Below are positions 35,721 to 46,808 of a stretch of DNA of 64,000 bases, one piece after another. This stretch comes from Diphasiastrum complanatum (lineage: Eukaryota > Streptophyta > Lycopodiopsida > Lycopodiales > Lycopodiaceae), in the NCBI GenBank assembly GCA_029204225.1, contig CM055100.1, forward strand, positions 58,772,975 to 58,836,974, read 5' to 3'. Made by a program: the position numbers and the translations under genes. The notes under the pieces are model-generated. The model ran no database searches and was not told the origin of the DNA. It saw only the letters and a list, made by a program, of their open reading frames with translations. Each line of letters begins with the position of its first letter. Position 1 is the first letter of the stretch.

Positions 35721-37290
35721 TTATCTGCACCAAGCTTATACAGAACATTGTTGATAATGGTACAAGGTGCAACTTTACATTGAAATATTGTCTTCTTCTC
35801 CAAGTCATATCCTTTAGAATATATCTGATATTATATAATGAATTCGAAGATGATATCTCAAATAAATTCTCATTTGGAAAGTCATCATTAATTGGTTCTT
35901 CAATTTTTCCTATGCTAAGTCGTGCAAGATAATCACCATTAGTATGATATTTTCCTTGACGAAGCTCAACTTGATAAGTGAACTCTTGTAGCAACAAAAC
36001 TCAGCGAGCAATTCGGCCAGATAAATCAGGTTTATTAGCAAGATACTTCAAAGCATAATGATCTACATGGAATATAAAAACATATCCCAGCAAATAATGC
36101 CAAAAATTCTTTATAGTAAAAATCATTCCAAGTGCTTCCCTTTCTGTTGCCGAATAAATTCTCACTGAGGAACTGAGCTGTCTACTAGCATAGTATATTG
36201 GATGGTCTTTCTTCTGTTTGTCCGTCTAGTTCAAACATACACCAATAGCAAATGCTGACATATCAACATAACTATGAAATATATAGTATTGTCCAGTTAG
36301 GCAGTTGTAGAATTGGAGCATTAATCAACTTCTGCTTAAGTTCTTTGAATGCTTCCTATTGTTTTGTCGTCCAAATATAAGCGACTTGTTTCTTAAGTAA
36401 TTGTGTAAGGGCTGCAACAATCGAGGCATGATTCTGGATAAATCTTCGATACATGTCCTAAGAAATCTCTTAGCTCATGTAGATTTGTTGATATTAATAG
36501 ATTCTTTATAACTTCGACTTTATCTTTGTCAACTTCTATTCCTCTGCTAGATATTCTATGCCCCATAAGTATACCTTATCTCATACTGAAAAAACATTTT
36601 TCGGGGTGAAGTGACAAACAAGTGTCTCGACACCTCTGCAATGTAAGTTTCAGTTTCTGAATGTGAGGCTTGATATCACTATAAACACATAAATCATCAA
36701 AATTTTGAAAATTGTTCTTAGGAACGCAGTAAAAAATAAACATCATAATTTTCTGAAAAGTCTCTGGCGCATTACAAAGACCAAAAGGCATTCTATTGTG
36801 TGCCCCAATCTATAGTAAACATGGTCTTTGATCGATCCTCCTTCCTTACTCCAAGTTGATTATAGCCAAAGAAACTATCACAGAAACTATAATGTTCTTG
36901 TCCATCAACCTAGTCTAGAATGGAATCCGTGAAGGGTAATGGATGGTGATCTTTCTTGCCAATCGTCTTCTTTGGAACTACAACAATGGGAGACACTCAT
37001 TCACTGCTGAAGATGGGATCAATAATTCCTACCTTAAGGTGCTTGTTGAGTTCATCTTTCACCATAAGAGAGTACTTTGGATTGAGAAGATATTGTCTCT
37101 ATCGGACAGGAACAACATCTTCTTTTAAGATCAATGCGGTGCTTGCCAAATTCAATAGGAATTCTCTTCAAGTCTTCGAGCGAACATGCAAATACGTCTT
37201 GGTACTCTTTCAGCAATTCGGTGAATTTTGCTAATTCTATCTCTCCAAGGGACTTAGAAACATGCACAAATTTACCATGGACCTACATAG
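35721..37290 (-). pseudogene. gypsyX reverse transcriptase and RNase H
   Basis: Read down the minus strand from 37290: RT entry (KSLGEIELAKFTELLKEYQDVFA, 37267), then decayed fingers, then MPFGLCNAPETFQK at 36791 with FDDLCVYSD (the YxDD box as F-D-D), LHPEKCFF, and RNase H-to-linker words at 35997 (LLQEFTYQVELRQGKYHTNGDYLARL). Numerous stops and frameshifts. The order RT, RH, IN is typical of Ty3/gypsy. This block is inverted relative to the gypsyX gag-PR at 29208-32055. Confidence 0.82.
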
Positions 37291-38230
37291 AAGCCTGCGA
37301 GAGTTAGTTCCAAGCAGATTGAAAAAATCAGAGAAAAATCATAAAAAAATTCAAAAAACCCTTGAAAAAATTCAAAAAATTCAAATCTTTATAAGAACTC
37401 TCGCAGAACTCTCTGAAGTTCCATCTCAGTGAGACCAGGACACAAAAAATCTTGCGAGAGTTACTTTGATGATTAAGTGCCTGTACGAGAGTTCTCAGTG
37501 AAAAAAAGACGGGAAAGTACCAATGAACCCTCGCAAACAGTGAAATTTTCAGTTCCAATGGTCAAGAACTCTCGTAGAGGATTCTGAAGTTCCATCTCAG
37601 TGGGACTAGGACACAGAAGAGCTTGCGAGAATTAGTTTAATTCCAGTGAGCAGAAAATTGGATTTAAGTGCAAAAAAATCACTAAAAAATGAAGATCCAA
37701 CAAATCCTTTCAGTAGGAACTCTCACCGACCCTCTCAATCGATTCAGAATGTCAAATTACATTAGTGATGAAGCCTGCAAGAGTTAGTATGAAGATCTGG
37801 TAAAGATTAAGCACAAAAAGTGATTTGAAACCCTCGCAGATAGTGAAATTTTCACTTCTTGCGAGAGTTAACTCTCGTAGAGAATTCTATAGTGAGATTT
37901 GACCCAGATCCAGCTACTGTGAAGCTTGCGAGAGTGACTTCCCAGAGATCTGAAAGATATCAAGTTTTTTACCTGCAAAAACAGCTAAAGAACCCTCGCA
38001 CAGCCAACCCTTGCACCCTCGTAGACAAGATCAGTGGAAAAATCTGCATCAGATCCAGCTACTATCAAAATCTCAGGTTAATCAGTGCTAAGAGTAAAAA
38101 GTTATCAAGGAAAAATCACCGCAAAAGGCCTAAAATTCATTCCGGCCGATCAGATCGATCAGATCCTTGAAGATCCAGATTGCATCCTATTGTATAAGCA
38201 AGATCCAATCACTTTGGAGCCCACCATTGG
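37291..38230 (+). repeat. gypsyY leader with many GCGAGAGTT/AACTCTCGC words
   Basis: About 940 bp of non-coding DNA before gag. Variants of gcgagagtt or its complement occur about a dozen times between 37300 and 38020, including a perfect 16-bp palindrome CGAGAGTTAACTCTCG at 37862-37877. A longer unit around gaagttccatctcagtg is duplicated (about 37395-37460 and 37565-37632). Such self-complementary words in a retrotransposon leader could support RNA dimerisation or packaging; that is inference. Gag starts at 38231. Confidence 0.75.
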
Positions 38231-39800
38231 ATGAATCTGAGATCGGGACGATCAATAGCACGAAGGATAGCAAATCAGGCACCACACCTTCCTAGATTAG
38301 CAGTTGTGCAACAAGAGGTAGAACCGGAACCAGCACCAATGGATCCAATGGGCCAACCCGTACATGTCGCACCCTTGCATGCAGTTCGGAGAGCACCACA
38401 GATGGAGATACTAAAATACGACGGATCCTCAGATCCCATCCGATTCCTCCAGATCTACGAGCAAGCTTGTGAAATCTACGGCGAACGGACACCTGCAGAG
38501 AAGCTGATGCTATTCCCTATGTCCTTACTTGTAGTGGCTCAGGATTGGTTTTTCAACCTGTTAGAGGAAGAGAAATCCACCTGGGAAGCAGTTAAAGCGG
38601 CTCTCATTACGTGCTTTAAACCAAGACAGTTTCTGGAAGACTCGTTTCTCTTGCTAAGCAAAGTCAAGATGGGAAAATGAGAAAGGGTTCGAGACTATAT
38701 TGAACGGGTCAAACATCTACGATCCGAGTGCAGTGCAGCCCTGACTCCCGATCATGCGGTGATCATGTGGTTCCTAGCCGGGTTACCACGAAGCATCAAA
38801 AGAGAACTGAAAAGATGAGAGCAGTACACTACTCTGCAAGAAGCTATGGAAGATGTCATCAAGGAAGAGGATGAGGGATCTGACGACGAATATCCTTCCA
38901 CCCACACTCCTACTCCCTTGATTGCATCATCATCATCAAACGCATCTGCTCTATCCACAGAACTGTTGTTGGAGCAAATGACAAAATTACACAAACAGCA
39001 GATGGAGCAACTTACGGTGCAGTTTGACCAGAAAGTGAAGGTCTTAAAAGGAACTGTAGCAGTAACTCCACATCAACCGGAACCAACCCAACTGTAGTAT
39101 TCTCGACGAGAAAATGTATGGTGTTCAGTATGCATGCAAAACCATACAGCGAACGAGTGTCCAGTCCTAAAGCAAAATCTGAGACTAACACATAGATTCT
39201 ACCATTTGTGTAATGCAACATCGCATGATACGACATTTTGCCCGTTTAACCCTAGGGTTGTTCAACAGAAGAGAAGTCCTTATCAGACTTCTTATCCTTA
39301 TCATCAAGGGTCACCTAACGCGGCACCAAGGTACGGCGCACCCAATCAACCAAAACGCATGGCCTTACTTGCTCCACCAGGGCCAGCCAATCAACAAGTG
39401 GCCCATGTAAACCTGACAGCAGCAAAACAAGAATTGCAAATGTCACCTCAACTTGAGCAGCAACAATGGTACGGACCAAATGAACCATTTATGGATCCTA
39501 CCATAAATGAATATGTTTCGGCCTATGCAGCTCAAACTCAATGTCAAGGTGGAAGAAATTATGGCTGCTATGGGTGCGGCGAGGGACACAGAATTGCATA
39601 ATGTCCCTTCAAAGGACAATATACAACCTCCTGTCGGGATTGCGGTGATGGACATTGTTTCAAGAATTGTCCATTTAAACCTAGAACCAGTGCATCTCTT
39701 AACCTCATTGCCATACAGCAATCAGCAGTTCCAGCCGGGATGCCATCGAAAGGACGACACGACTACGCTCATGTGTTAGCTGTTACATGAGCACATAAGA
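38231..39800 (+). pseudogene. gypsyY gag with zinc knuckles
   Basis: Starts MNLRSGRSIARR. A Retrotrans_gag capsid follows (MEILKYDGSSDPIRFLQIYEQAC, MSLLVVAQDWFFNLL, AVKAALITCFKPRQFLEDSF), then a Gln-rich helix (LLEQMTKLHKQQMEQL) and Cys/His knuckles (VWCSVCMQNHTANECP, HLCNATSHDTTFCP, CYGCGEGHRIA). Gag forms the particle and binds RNA. All blocks lie in one register, broken only by stops at about 38678, 38816, 39094, 39599 and 39788, several of which look like C-to-T changes of Arg or Gln codons. The same gag, about 70 percent similar by eye, is at 56376-57122. Confidence 0.88.
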
Positions 39801-41203
39801 GGAAGGAAGTGGCTCCCTCACCACCACCATCGGTCACTGATGACCAACCCTCAACTTCAGCGCCATATCCAAATGTGAGGGAAGAGAGAAGACAGCACCA
39901 GAAAATAAGACACTGGGTACAAAAAGCACAAGAGGAGGAAAAAGAGCAAGAACAAAACAATCTCACAGAACCTCCAATCGGAGTCGAACGAGATCCGCAA
40001 ACAGGCTCACCACTGCGCACTGATCAGAAGGATCGGTTGCACCAACATGAACCACCTTTTCATATGGTGGAGCCTGAGGAACCACGCACTGAAAGGCTCA
40101 CACTCTTACTGTCAAGCCGCGTTAGTTTACCCCTCATGGAACTACTGCGGATTGCACCACAAGCGAAAAGCCTTTTAGTTGAATGGGCCAAGGCGGATGA
40201 GGAGCCAGTAGCGCCTAAGCCCATCTATTGTGCGGGCTATGATGAAACAAGTAACTTCCTCCACATCGGAGCAGCATGGGAAAGTGAGGAACACAACATC
40301 ACTTTGCCAATCAGACATAAGAGATACTAGGATGAGGCGGCAGTGGTAGATGGAGGATCAAGTGTCAATTTGATCTCCACTACTTTGTACGAAAAATGGG
40401 GATTACAAGGATTGAAGCCAGTCAGATTCGCCATCAAACTAGCATATCAATCCTGTGTGAAACCAAAAGGTGTAGTTGCTGATATTCCCATAAAGATAGC
40501 AAGCATGTAGTATGTGATTACTTTTGTGGTCATGGATATACCTGAATCTCCATCTGCATACCGTATTTTACCGGGAAGACCATGGTTGAGGGCTGCGCAA
40601 GTAGTACACAACTGGGATACAGGAAAACTCACCTTTGAGAACAGAGAACAGGTTGTAAAGGTAGAACCAGCCACATGGGCGATGAAACCTATTGCACCCA
40701 AAGCTGATGACGGATCATCCATGACAAATCATACGATTGATCGCCCAAGGCCAGCCAAGGGAGGTCACTATCATTCAGAGAGGGATGTCATGAGATGGAC
40801 GGATGCATTAGCAACTATTGACTGCCAGACATGTCAATATGAATTAGATCTTGAACCGAGTACATCTTCACCCAAATGTTACACTATGGACACACCAATC
40901 ACATTTGGAGTAAAATATGATAAACGTAGCATGGCTGTCAGCGGAGCCGATTGAGAACCTAGTGGACGATGATCTAGTCCCTTGGCAACATGCTCTAACT
41001 TTTAATAAGGAGATTGAGCTGACTGATGAACAAGTCCTACACCACATGGACCCAGATTGTTACGGAACCAAGAAGGTACCAGCTCAACCACCACAAAGGT
41101 CTGATATGGCGAAAGTCTCAAGGATCGAACCACCCAAGGCACCTGCGAATAAGAAGAATCAGTTGAAGCAACGCTACAACTAGGTAGTCCAATGGAGTGA
41201 CCT
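39801..41203 (+). pseudogene. gypsyY protease and PR-RT linker, copy C
   Basis: Continues the gag register. A Glu/Gln-rich spacer (39809-40010) precedes a retropepsin-like domain: VDGGSSVNLIS at about 40350-40380, where DGGS stands in place of the usual DTG/DSG, then YEKWGLQGLKPVRFAIKL, SAYRILPGRPWLRAAQVVHNWD and the RT-side linker to QLKQRYN. The protease would cleave gag-pol. Stops at 40328 and 40508 and a frameshift at about 40915 inactivate it. Coding ends abruptly at 41203, where an inverted terminal repeat starts; RT, RH and IN are missing. Confidence 0.85.
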
Positions 41204-42012
41204 ATCTTTCGTAGTATAGCGCTTCCGCCTGTCAACAAAGGTTAGATCACTAGATAGGTGCCTAACTATGCATAGATGCTACTTTTAGTTAATTTCCTAA
41301 TTTCTCTCTTAACTCTACTCACCACTATACTACTCCTCTTTAACTCTACTCCTCTACACTAACATTCAGCATAGTTTTGGTTGAAGGGAAGGGATGGAGA
41401 AGAAGAGATTGAGAAGAGAAGAGAAAGAGAGAGAAAGAGAATGAGGGTGGAGGTTAGCTCAAATGCTCCTTATGCTTGCTAATGGAAAAACATTCACTAT
41501 GGCAAACAATAAAACATGAAAATAGAAAGCAATAGAAAACACAACCAAGAGCAATAGCAAGTAGTGAATAGCAAATGAGGATGCTTCTCTTCCAAAAATG
41601 GTAGAGTTTTCTCCTTCTCATTAAGCATGGAAATAGTGTACAAATGGTGTCTTCTTATAAAATGGGGAAGGCCCTTGTCCCTCAATCTTATTGGCTACTA
41701 TTCACAATGATCCTAACCATTCATCTTGGACCCAACTTGATCCGAGGGTCCACAAAAAGTACATTAGAAATCACAAGATTCATATGAGTCCCAATTTGGA
41801 CCCAACTCTAAAAAGTGATCTCTAAGTTTAAAAATGACATTGGGCCTCTAGTTTTATTTAATTTACAAGGCCCAAGTCAAGTTTATTTTATTTACAACTT
41901 CAATTGCGTGCTCATTGGGCCATGGGCTTATACACGCAGGATGTCATGCCCTCGCAACACATTTTATCGGAGGATTTTATTTATTTACACTTTGTTGGGA
42001 ATACCTCCAACA
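41204..42012 (-). mobile_element. gypsyY terminal repeat, copy C (inverted relative to gag)
   Basis: 809 bp, same repeat as copies A and B but on the minus strand relative to the plus-strand gypsyY gag-PR. Its outer end is followed by GCCTA (42013-42017). Opposite a 3' LTR one expects a direct repeat, so the element ends here as an inverted terminal repeat. TATA box and the 62-codon chance frame (41497-41685) are present as in the other copies. Confidence 0.82.
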
Positions 42013-42061
42013 GCCTAATTTCAAAGTCTATGTTGATAGGAACATGAATTATAAGGAGGAC
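42013..42061 (+). other. copia2 3' tail and polypurine tract
   Basis: gccta followed by atttcaaagtctatg, the continuation of copia2 pol after the gypsyY insertion point, and a purine run ataaggaggac directly before LTR2. The same tail is at 25432-25480 on the minus strand. Confidence 0.8.
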
Positions 42062-42792
42062 TGTGAAGATTATTAAAATATTATCTTCCTATCTCGAGTT
42101 TGGGGTCATGTCCATAGTGATTTCCACTAAAATTCATGTTGTACATAAAAATAGTGTGAATTGAGCACATATCCTTCTAGTGTAGCTCGGATTTGAGTTA
42201 GATAGGTTCAATTATGATGACATGCAGATGTTTAAATAGCATGCAAAGTTTTACTGTATGCATGCAAGCCACATGCAATCAGTGCATGCAACATGCAAAG
42301 TAGTTTCTGTGATCTACACATGTCTAGGCAGTTTTATGAGTTGACATGCAGTACATGCAACATATATGCATGCAGTTACACATGTGGATCTCTGGTAGGT
42401 GAATCAGTTCAGTTAAGTGGACTTTCCATGCAACTCCATTGTAGGAATTCAAGTCTCTCTCATGTAGGGAAAGCTGGACATGTTTTGCCATATTGTGAAT
42501 ATTGAGATTTTGGTGTTTTGGACTCATTCTCTCTCTACCCGAGTTTTCTATGCTTGATTTTCTCTCTCTACCTGAGAGCAGCCTTTTTTTTTCCATATTG
42601 AACACTTAGAATTATTTTTGACATTCATTTCTCATAGTGAAGAGTTAGATTTTTTCATCAGATGTATGCCATTGTGCTCTTGCCTTAGATTTTTCAAGCA
42701 TACTGTTCTTTTATCAATCTTATGCAATCACAACACCTCAGTAAGATCCTGTAGGGTGTGTGGTGAAGTTCACACGTGCTAAAAACTTCACA
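42062..42792 (+). mobile_element. LTR2, copy C (3' LTR of copia2)
   Basis: 731-bp LTR, TGTGAAGATTATT...AAAACTTCACA, with polypurine tract on its left. It is followed directly by copia1 gag sequence (ttgatcaatgagg), so it ends inside copia1. At least eight CATGCA/TGCATG words lie at 42240-42400, and there is a stretch shared with LTR3 (gcatgcaacatgcaa-like). It is the right end of the 2.41-kb segment repeated at 24703-27111. Confidence 0.9.
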
Positions 42793-43053
42793 TTGATCAA
42801 TGAGGAATATAGGCTTCAAGCAAGAGGTGGATCTACATCGACATTTCAAAAGAATGCTATGTTCACAAAGGGCAAAACCAAAAGTAAGTGGTCTAAAGGG
42901 CAAGATCAAGTGGATGCTTCTTCAAGTGGCAAAAAGAAGGATAGATCAAAGCTCAAGTGCCTCTACATCAAAGGACACTTTGCAAGTGAGTGCTAGACGA
43001 AGAAGAGAGATCAACGAGACAAGCAAGGTAATCTTACTCTTGATGAGAATGGT
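42793..43053 (+). pseudogene. copia1 gag 3' part with degenerate zinc knuckle
   Basis: Begins with the gag words LINEEYRLQARGG right after LTR2, then a Lys/Ser-rich linker (KGKTKSKWSKGQDQ) and a knuckle remnant (KLKCLYIKGHFASEC) in which the second Cys of the CCHC set is replaced (CLYI). A stop at about 42995 ends the frame. About 45 bp of gag between the 27112 end and this start are missing. In an intact element this would lead into PR. Confidence 0.85.
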
Positions 43054-46000
43054 TTGGATGTTCAAGATGCAAATGATGATGCTTTTGTGATGTCTTCATA
43101 TATGCTTGCTAATGATGGAGATCTAGATCCTTGGTGGATTGATAGTGGAGCAAGTTCACACATGACCTTTCACAAAGAGTACTTCACTTCTTTGTTGGCA
43201 TATGGAGATGACAAGAGGGTGATCTACACGGCCAATGATGGTGATTGTGCAATCAAAGGGATTGGCACAATTCCTATTTCTCTCTCTACAAATAGGAATG
43301 TTCATTTGGAGGATGTCTTGTTTATTCCATCTATTACCAAGAATTTACTTAGTGTGAGCCAAATGCTAAGTAAAGGCCTCAAGGTGGAGTTTGATGGAGA
43401 TGCTTGTTTGATCAAAAGGAAGGATGTCTTGATTGGAAAAGGTAAAAGGCAAGGGAAGTTGTTCAAACTAGATGCTTGTGTTATTTCTAACCAAGTTGGA
43501 TGTGTTGCAAGGGAGCAAATTTCTATTCAAGAGGTTTGGCACAGAAGGATGGGACACCTCAACTTCAAGTCATTGGAGGTAATGGCAAGGAAGAAGGTTG
43601 TGATTGGTCTTCCAAGTTCCTTAAGTGATGTCAAGCATGTTTCTGAGTCTTGTGCTTTGTCTAAGTCACATAGACTACCTTATACTAGATCTATTTCTAG
43701 ATCTACAAAGCCTTGTAAACTTGTACATTCGGATATTCATGGATTTACTACAATTAGCAATAGTGGAGCTAATATGTATGTAGCATTCATTGATGATTTT
43801 AGTAGATTTTGTTGGATCTATCTACTAAAGAGCAAGGATGAAGTGTATGATGTCTTTGTCAAGTTCAAGAGTGCAAGGGAGAACCAAATTTCCACAAAGA
43901 TCAAGTGCTTAAGAGGTGACAATGGTGGTGAGTACATATCTAACAAGTTCAAGGCCTTTTGTGATGAGCATGGGATCAAGAGGGAGTATACAACATCAAG
44001 GACCCCACAACAAAATGGAGTGGCTGAAAGGAAGAATAGGACTTTACGTGAAAGTGCTAAAGCTATGAGGTTAAGTGTTAATCTTGACAAACCATTTTGG
44101 GATCAAGCTTTGTTGTGTGCCAATTTCTTGTGCAATAGTTGGCCGAGTGCTATTTTGGATGGAAGGACACCTTTTGAGATGCTATTCAAGAGGAGGCCGA
44201 GTATCAACTTTCTAAGAACCTTTGGATGCACATGCTATGTCAACATTACTCTTGATGATAGGACCAAGGAGGATCCATCTTCAAGAAGGGTATTTTTGTT
44301 GGATATACTGAGGTGAGTAAAGCCTACAAGGTTTACATTCTTTCTACTAACAAAGTGATTGTTGGTAGAAATGTCATTTTTGATGAGGGAAACATTCCAA
44401 AGGTGTCTTCAAGCATGATTGATGGTAGAGTGGATGGATCTAACATTCTTGATGCTGATGAGAAGGATCCTACTTTGGATGGTGGTGATGATGGACCTTC
44501 ATCAAGTCAAAAGCCAAGGAGAACATCAAGAGAAAGTCAAGTACCTTCAAGGCTCACATATGATCAAAAGAGTAAGCAAGTAGTTTCTGGAAATTATGTT
44601 GCTTTCCTAACCTCTTTGGATGAGCCTACAAGTGTATATCAAGCAAAGAAAGAAGAGGAGTGGATCCAACCAATGGATCTCGAGTATCAAGCTCTTATGA
44701 AGAATGGAATATGGAGATTGGTGGAGTCGCCTAAGGACAAAAAAGCTATTGGATGCAAATGGATCTTTAAGGTGAAGACAAACCAAGATGGATCTATCAA
44801 CAAGTACAAGGCAAGGTTAGTGGCAAAAGGATATGCTCAACAACAAGGGATTGACTATGATGAGACCTTTGCACCCGTGGCAAAGATGGTAAGCATTCGA
44901 GTCATCATCTCACTTGCTACACTTTATGGATGGGATCTATGGCAAATGGACATTTCAAATGCATTCTTGAATGGTGATCTTGAGGAGGAAGTGTACGTGG
45001 AGCAACTCGAGAGCTACATTTCATCAACAAAGCCAAATCATGTGTGTCTTCTACAAAAGAGTTTTATATGGCCTTAAGCAAGCACCAAGGAGTTGGTATG
45101 CTAAGGCTTAACTCTTTTTTAATCTCTCAAGGCTTTGTTATGAGTGAGTATGATCATTCACTTTATTATAGGTTTGTTGGAAATGATGTTACCATCTTGC
45201 TAGTCTATGTGGATGATATCATCTTGAGTGGTGGAGACAATCAAGATGTGGAGGATATCAAGAATGCTCTTAACAAGGAGTTTGAGGTGCATGATCTTGG
45301 TAATTTGCATTACATTTTGGGAATATAAGTCATTAGATCTTCTCAATCTACCTTCATTTGTCAAGAGAAGTATGCTAATTCTATTCTAGAAAGATTTCAT
45401 ATGGTAGATGCAAAAGCTATTGATACAGCTATGGAGTCTCATGTAAAGCTAACTATAAGAGGTAATGAAAGATCCTTCGAGGAAATTACTCTCTATAGGA
45501 AGCTAGTTGGTTCACTCATCTATCTAACCATTACTAGACTTGATCTTAGCTGTTGTGTTGGAAGATTGAGTCAATTCATGCAAGATCCTAGTGAGGAGCA
45601 TTGGAAGCTAGGAAAGCGAGTTTTGAGGTACATCATTGGATTTGGCATATTGTATGAGGGATCATTGCCTAATCTTTTTGGATTTTTAGATTCGGACTAT
45701 GCTGGAGATGTAATGGATAGGAAATCCATTAGTGCTTATTGTATTTTCATAGGTGATGGAGCTATATCATGGATGTCGAAGAAACAAGCCAGTATCTCAT
45801 TGTCATCTAGTGAGGCCGAGTACAAAGCTCTTACACATTACACAAAGGAGACGGTATGGATCAAGAGAATGATCAAGGATCTTTACTTGCTAGATTTTTC
45901 AGAGAGCCCAATCATATTTTGTGACAATCAATCAGCCCAAAGAATGGCATCCAATCCTATATTTCATGCTAGGAGCAAGCATATTGAGATACAATATCAT

Positions 46001-46117
46001 TTTGTGAGGGAGCAATTCATTGCAAAGGAGGTAGAGCTTCAACATGTGTCTTCAAGGGAATGTGTAGCTGATATCTTCACCAAAAAATTGGAAAAAGACT
46101 TTGTTTATGAAGCATAG
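43054..46117 (+). pseudogene. copia1 pol: protease, integrase, RT, RNase H
   Basis: Nearly complete Ty1/copia pol in four frames. Frame 43054-44316: protease WWIDSGASSHM (D30), pre-integrase VWHRRMGHLNF, integrase with HSDIHGF, RGDNGGEY and NGVAERKNR, giving an intact D, D-x35-E triad. Frame 44313-45077: IILSTNK-type linker and RT entry (CKWIFKVKTN, DYDETFAPVAK, QMDISNAFLNGDL). Frame 45044-45328: LLVYVDDIILSG with intact YVDD. Frame 45401-46117: RNase H (FLDSDYAGD, SSSEAEYKAL, HARSKHIEIQYHFVRE). A small indel at about 44290, another near 45070 and a stop at 45326 disable it. It is the best preserved pol in the window. Order PR-IN-RT-RH defines copia. Confidence 0.93.
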
Positions 46118-46160
46118 GACCTCACTTGGAGTGTTATCAAAGTCTATGCTAAAACTAGTT

Positions 46161-46170
46161 GAAGAGGGAG
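46161..46170 (+). promoter_or_regulatory. Polypurine tract of copia1
   Basis: gaagagggag immediately precedes the 3' LTR and would prime plus-strand synthesis. Confidence 0.9.
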
Positions 46171-46808
46171 TGTGAAAGATTCGACTAGTTTCATCACATT
46201 TTGCTATATTTCCATATTTGGCATATTGAGGCCAAAGCTTGTTTTAGACTTAGAGGTGGACTTTTCAAAGTTCATTAGTCTAAATTTCATTCAAATAGAC
46301 ACTTTTTGAAAGTGTGGAAAAGTTAGAATGCGAGTTTGAGTAGATTCAAATTTGAATAGTTGGGTACATTGAATCTAGATCCAAAATTAGTAGGGTTAGC
46401 ATTTTGGTGGGAAAGCCAAGTGGCCAAATAGGGTTTGGACCTGTTATAAAAGAATGTAACTCATGGAGAGAGCGATCTTCTATCTTCTCTATCTCATTTC
46501 ATGCTTATACATGGCTCTCTTGGGTTCTACTATCCATTGGTGCACTATCTTGGTGATTGCTTGCAATTCTATGTGTAGAATGATCTATATTTGCTATTTT
46601 TGGATCCACACATGTGAAATACAGTAGCTTGCTGGTTTTGTATAGATAGCAATAGTACTTATCATTTCAGTAAGTTCTATTGGTGTTTGCATCTCATTTT
46701 GTGTGTAGATGCTGATTTTTCTACATTGGTGAGATTGGTAGTGTATTTCTCTTTCTAACCAAAGATCATTCAAGTAGATTGGATCTTAAAGATTTGAAAT
46801 ATTTCACA
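46171..46808 (+). mobile_element. copia1 3' LTR (LTR1)
   Basis: 638 bp, TGTGAAAGATTC...ATATTTCACA, paired with the inverted 5' LTR at 28206-28844. A TATA box (gttataaaag, 46443-46452) marks the promoter. Followed by TGAAC (46809-46813), the target duplicate also found outside the 5' LTR. Inserted into the integrase tail of gypsyZ. Confidence 0.95.
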
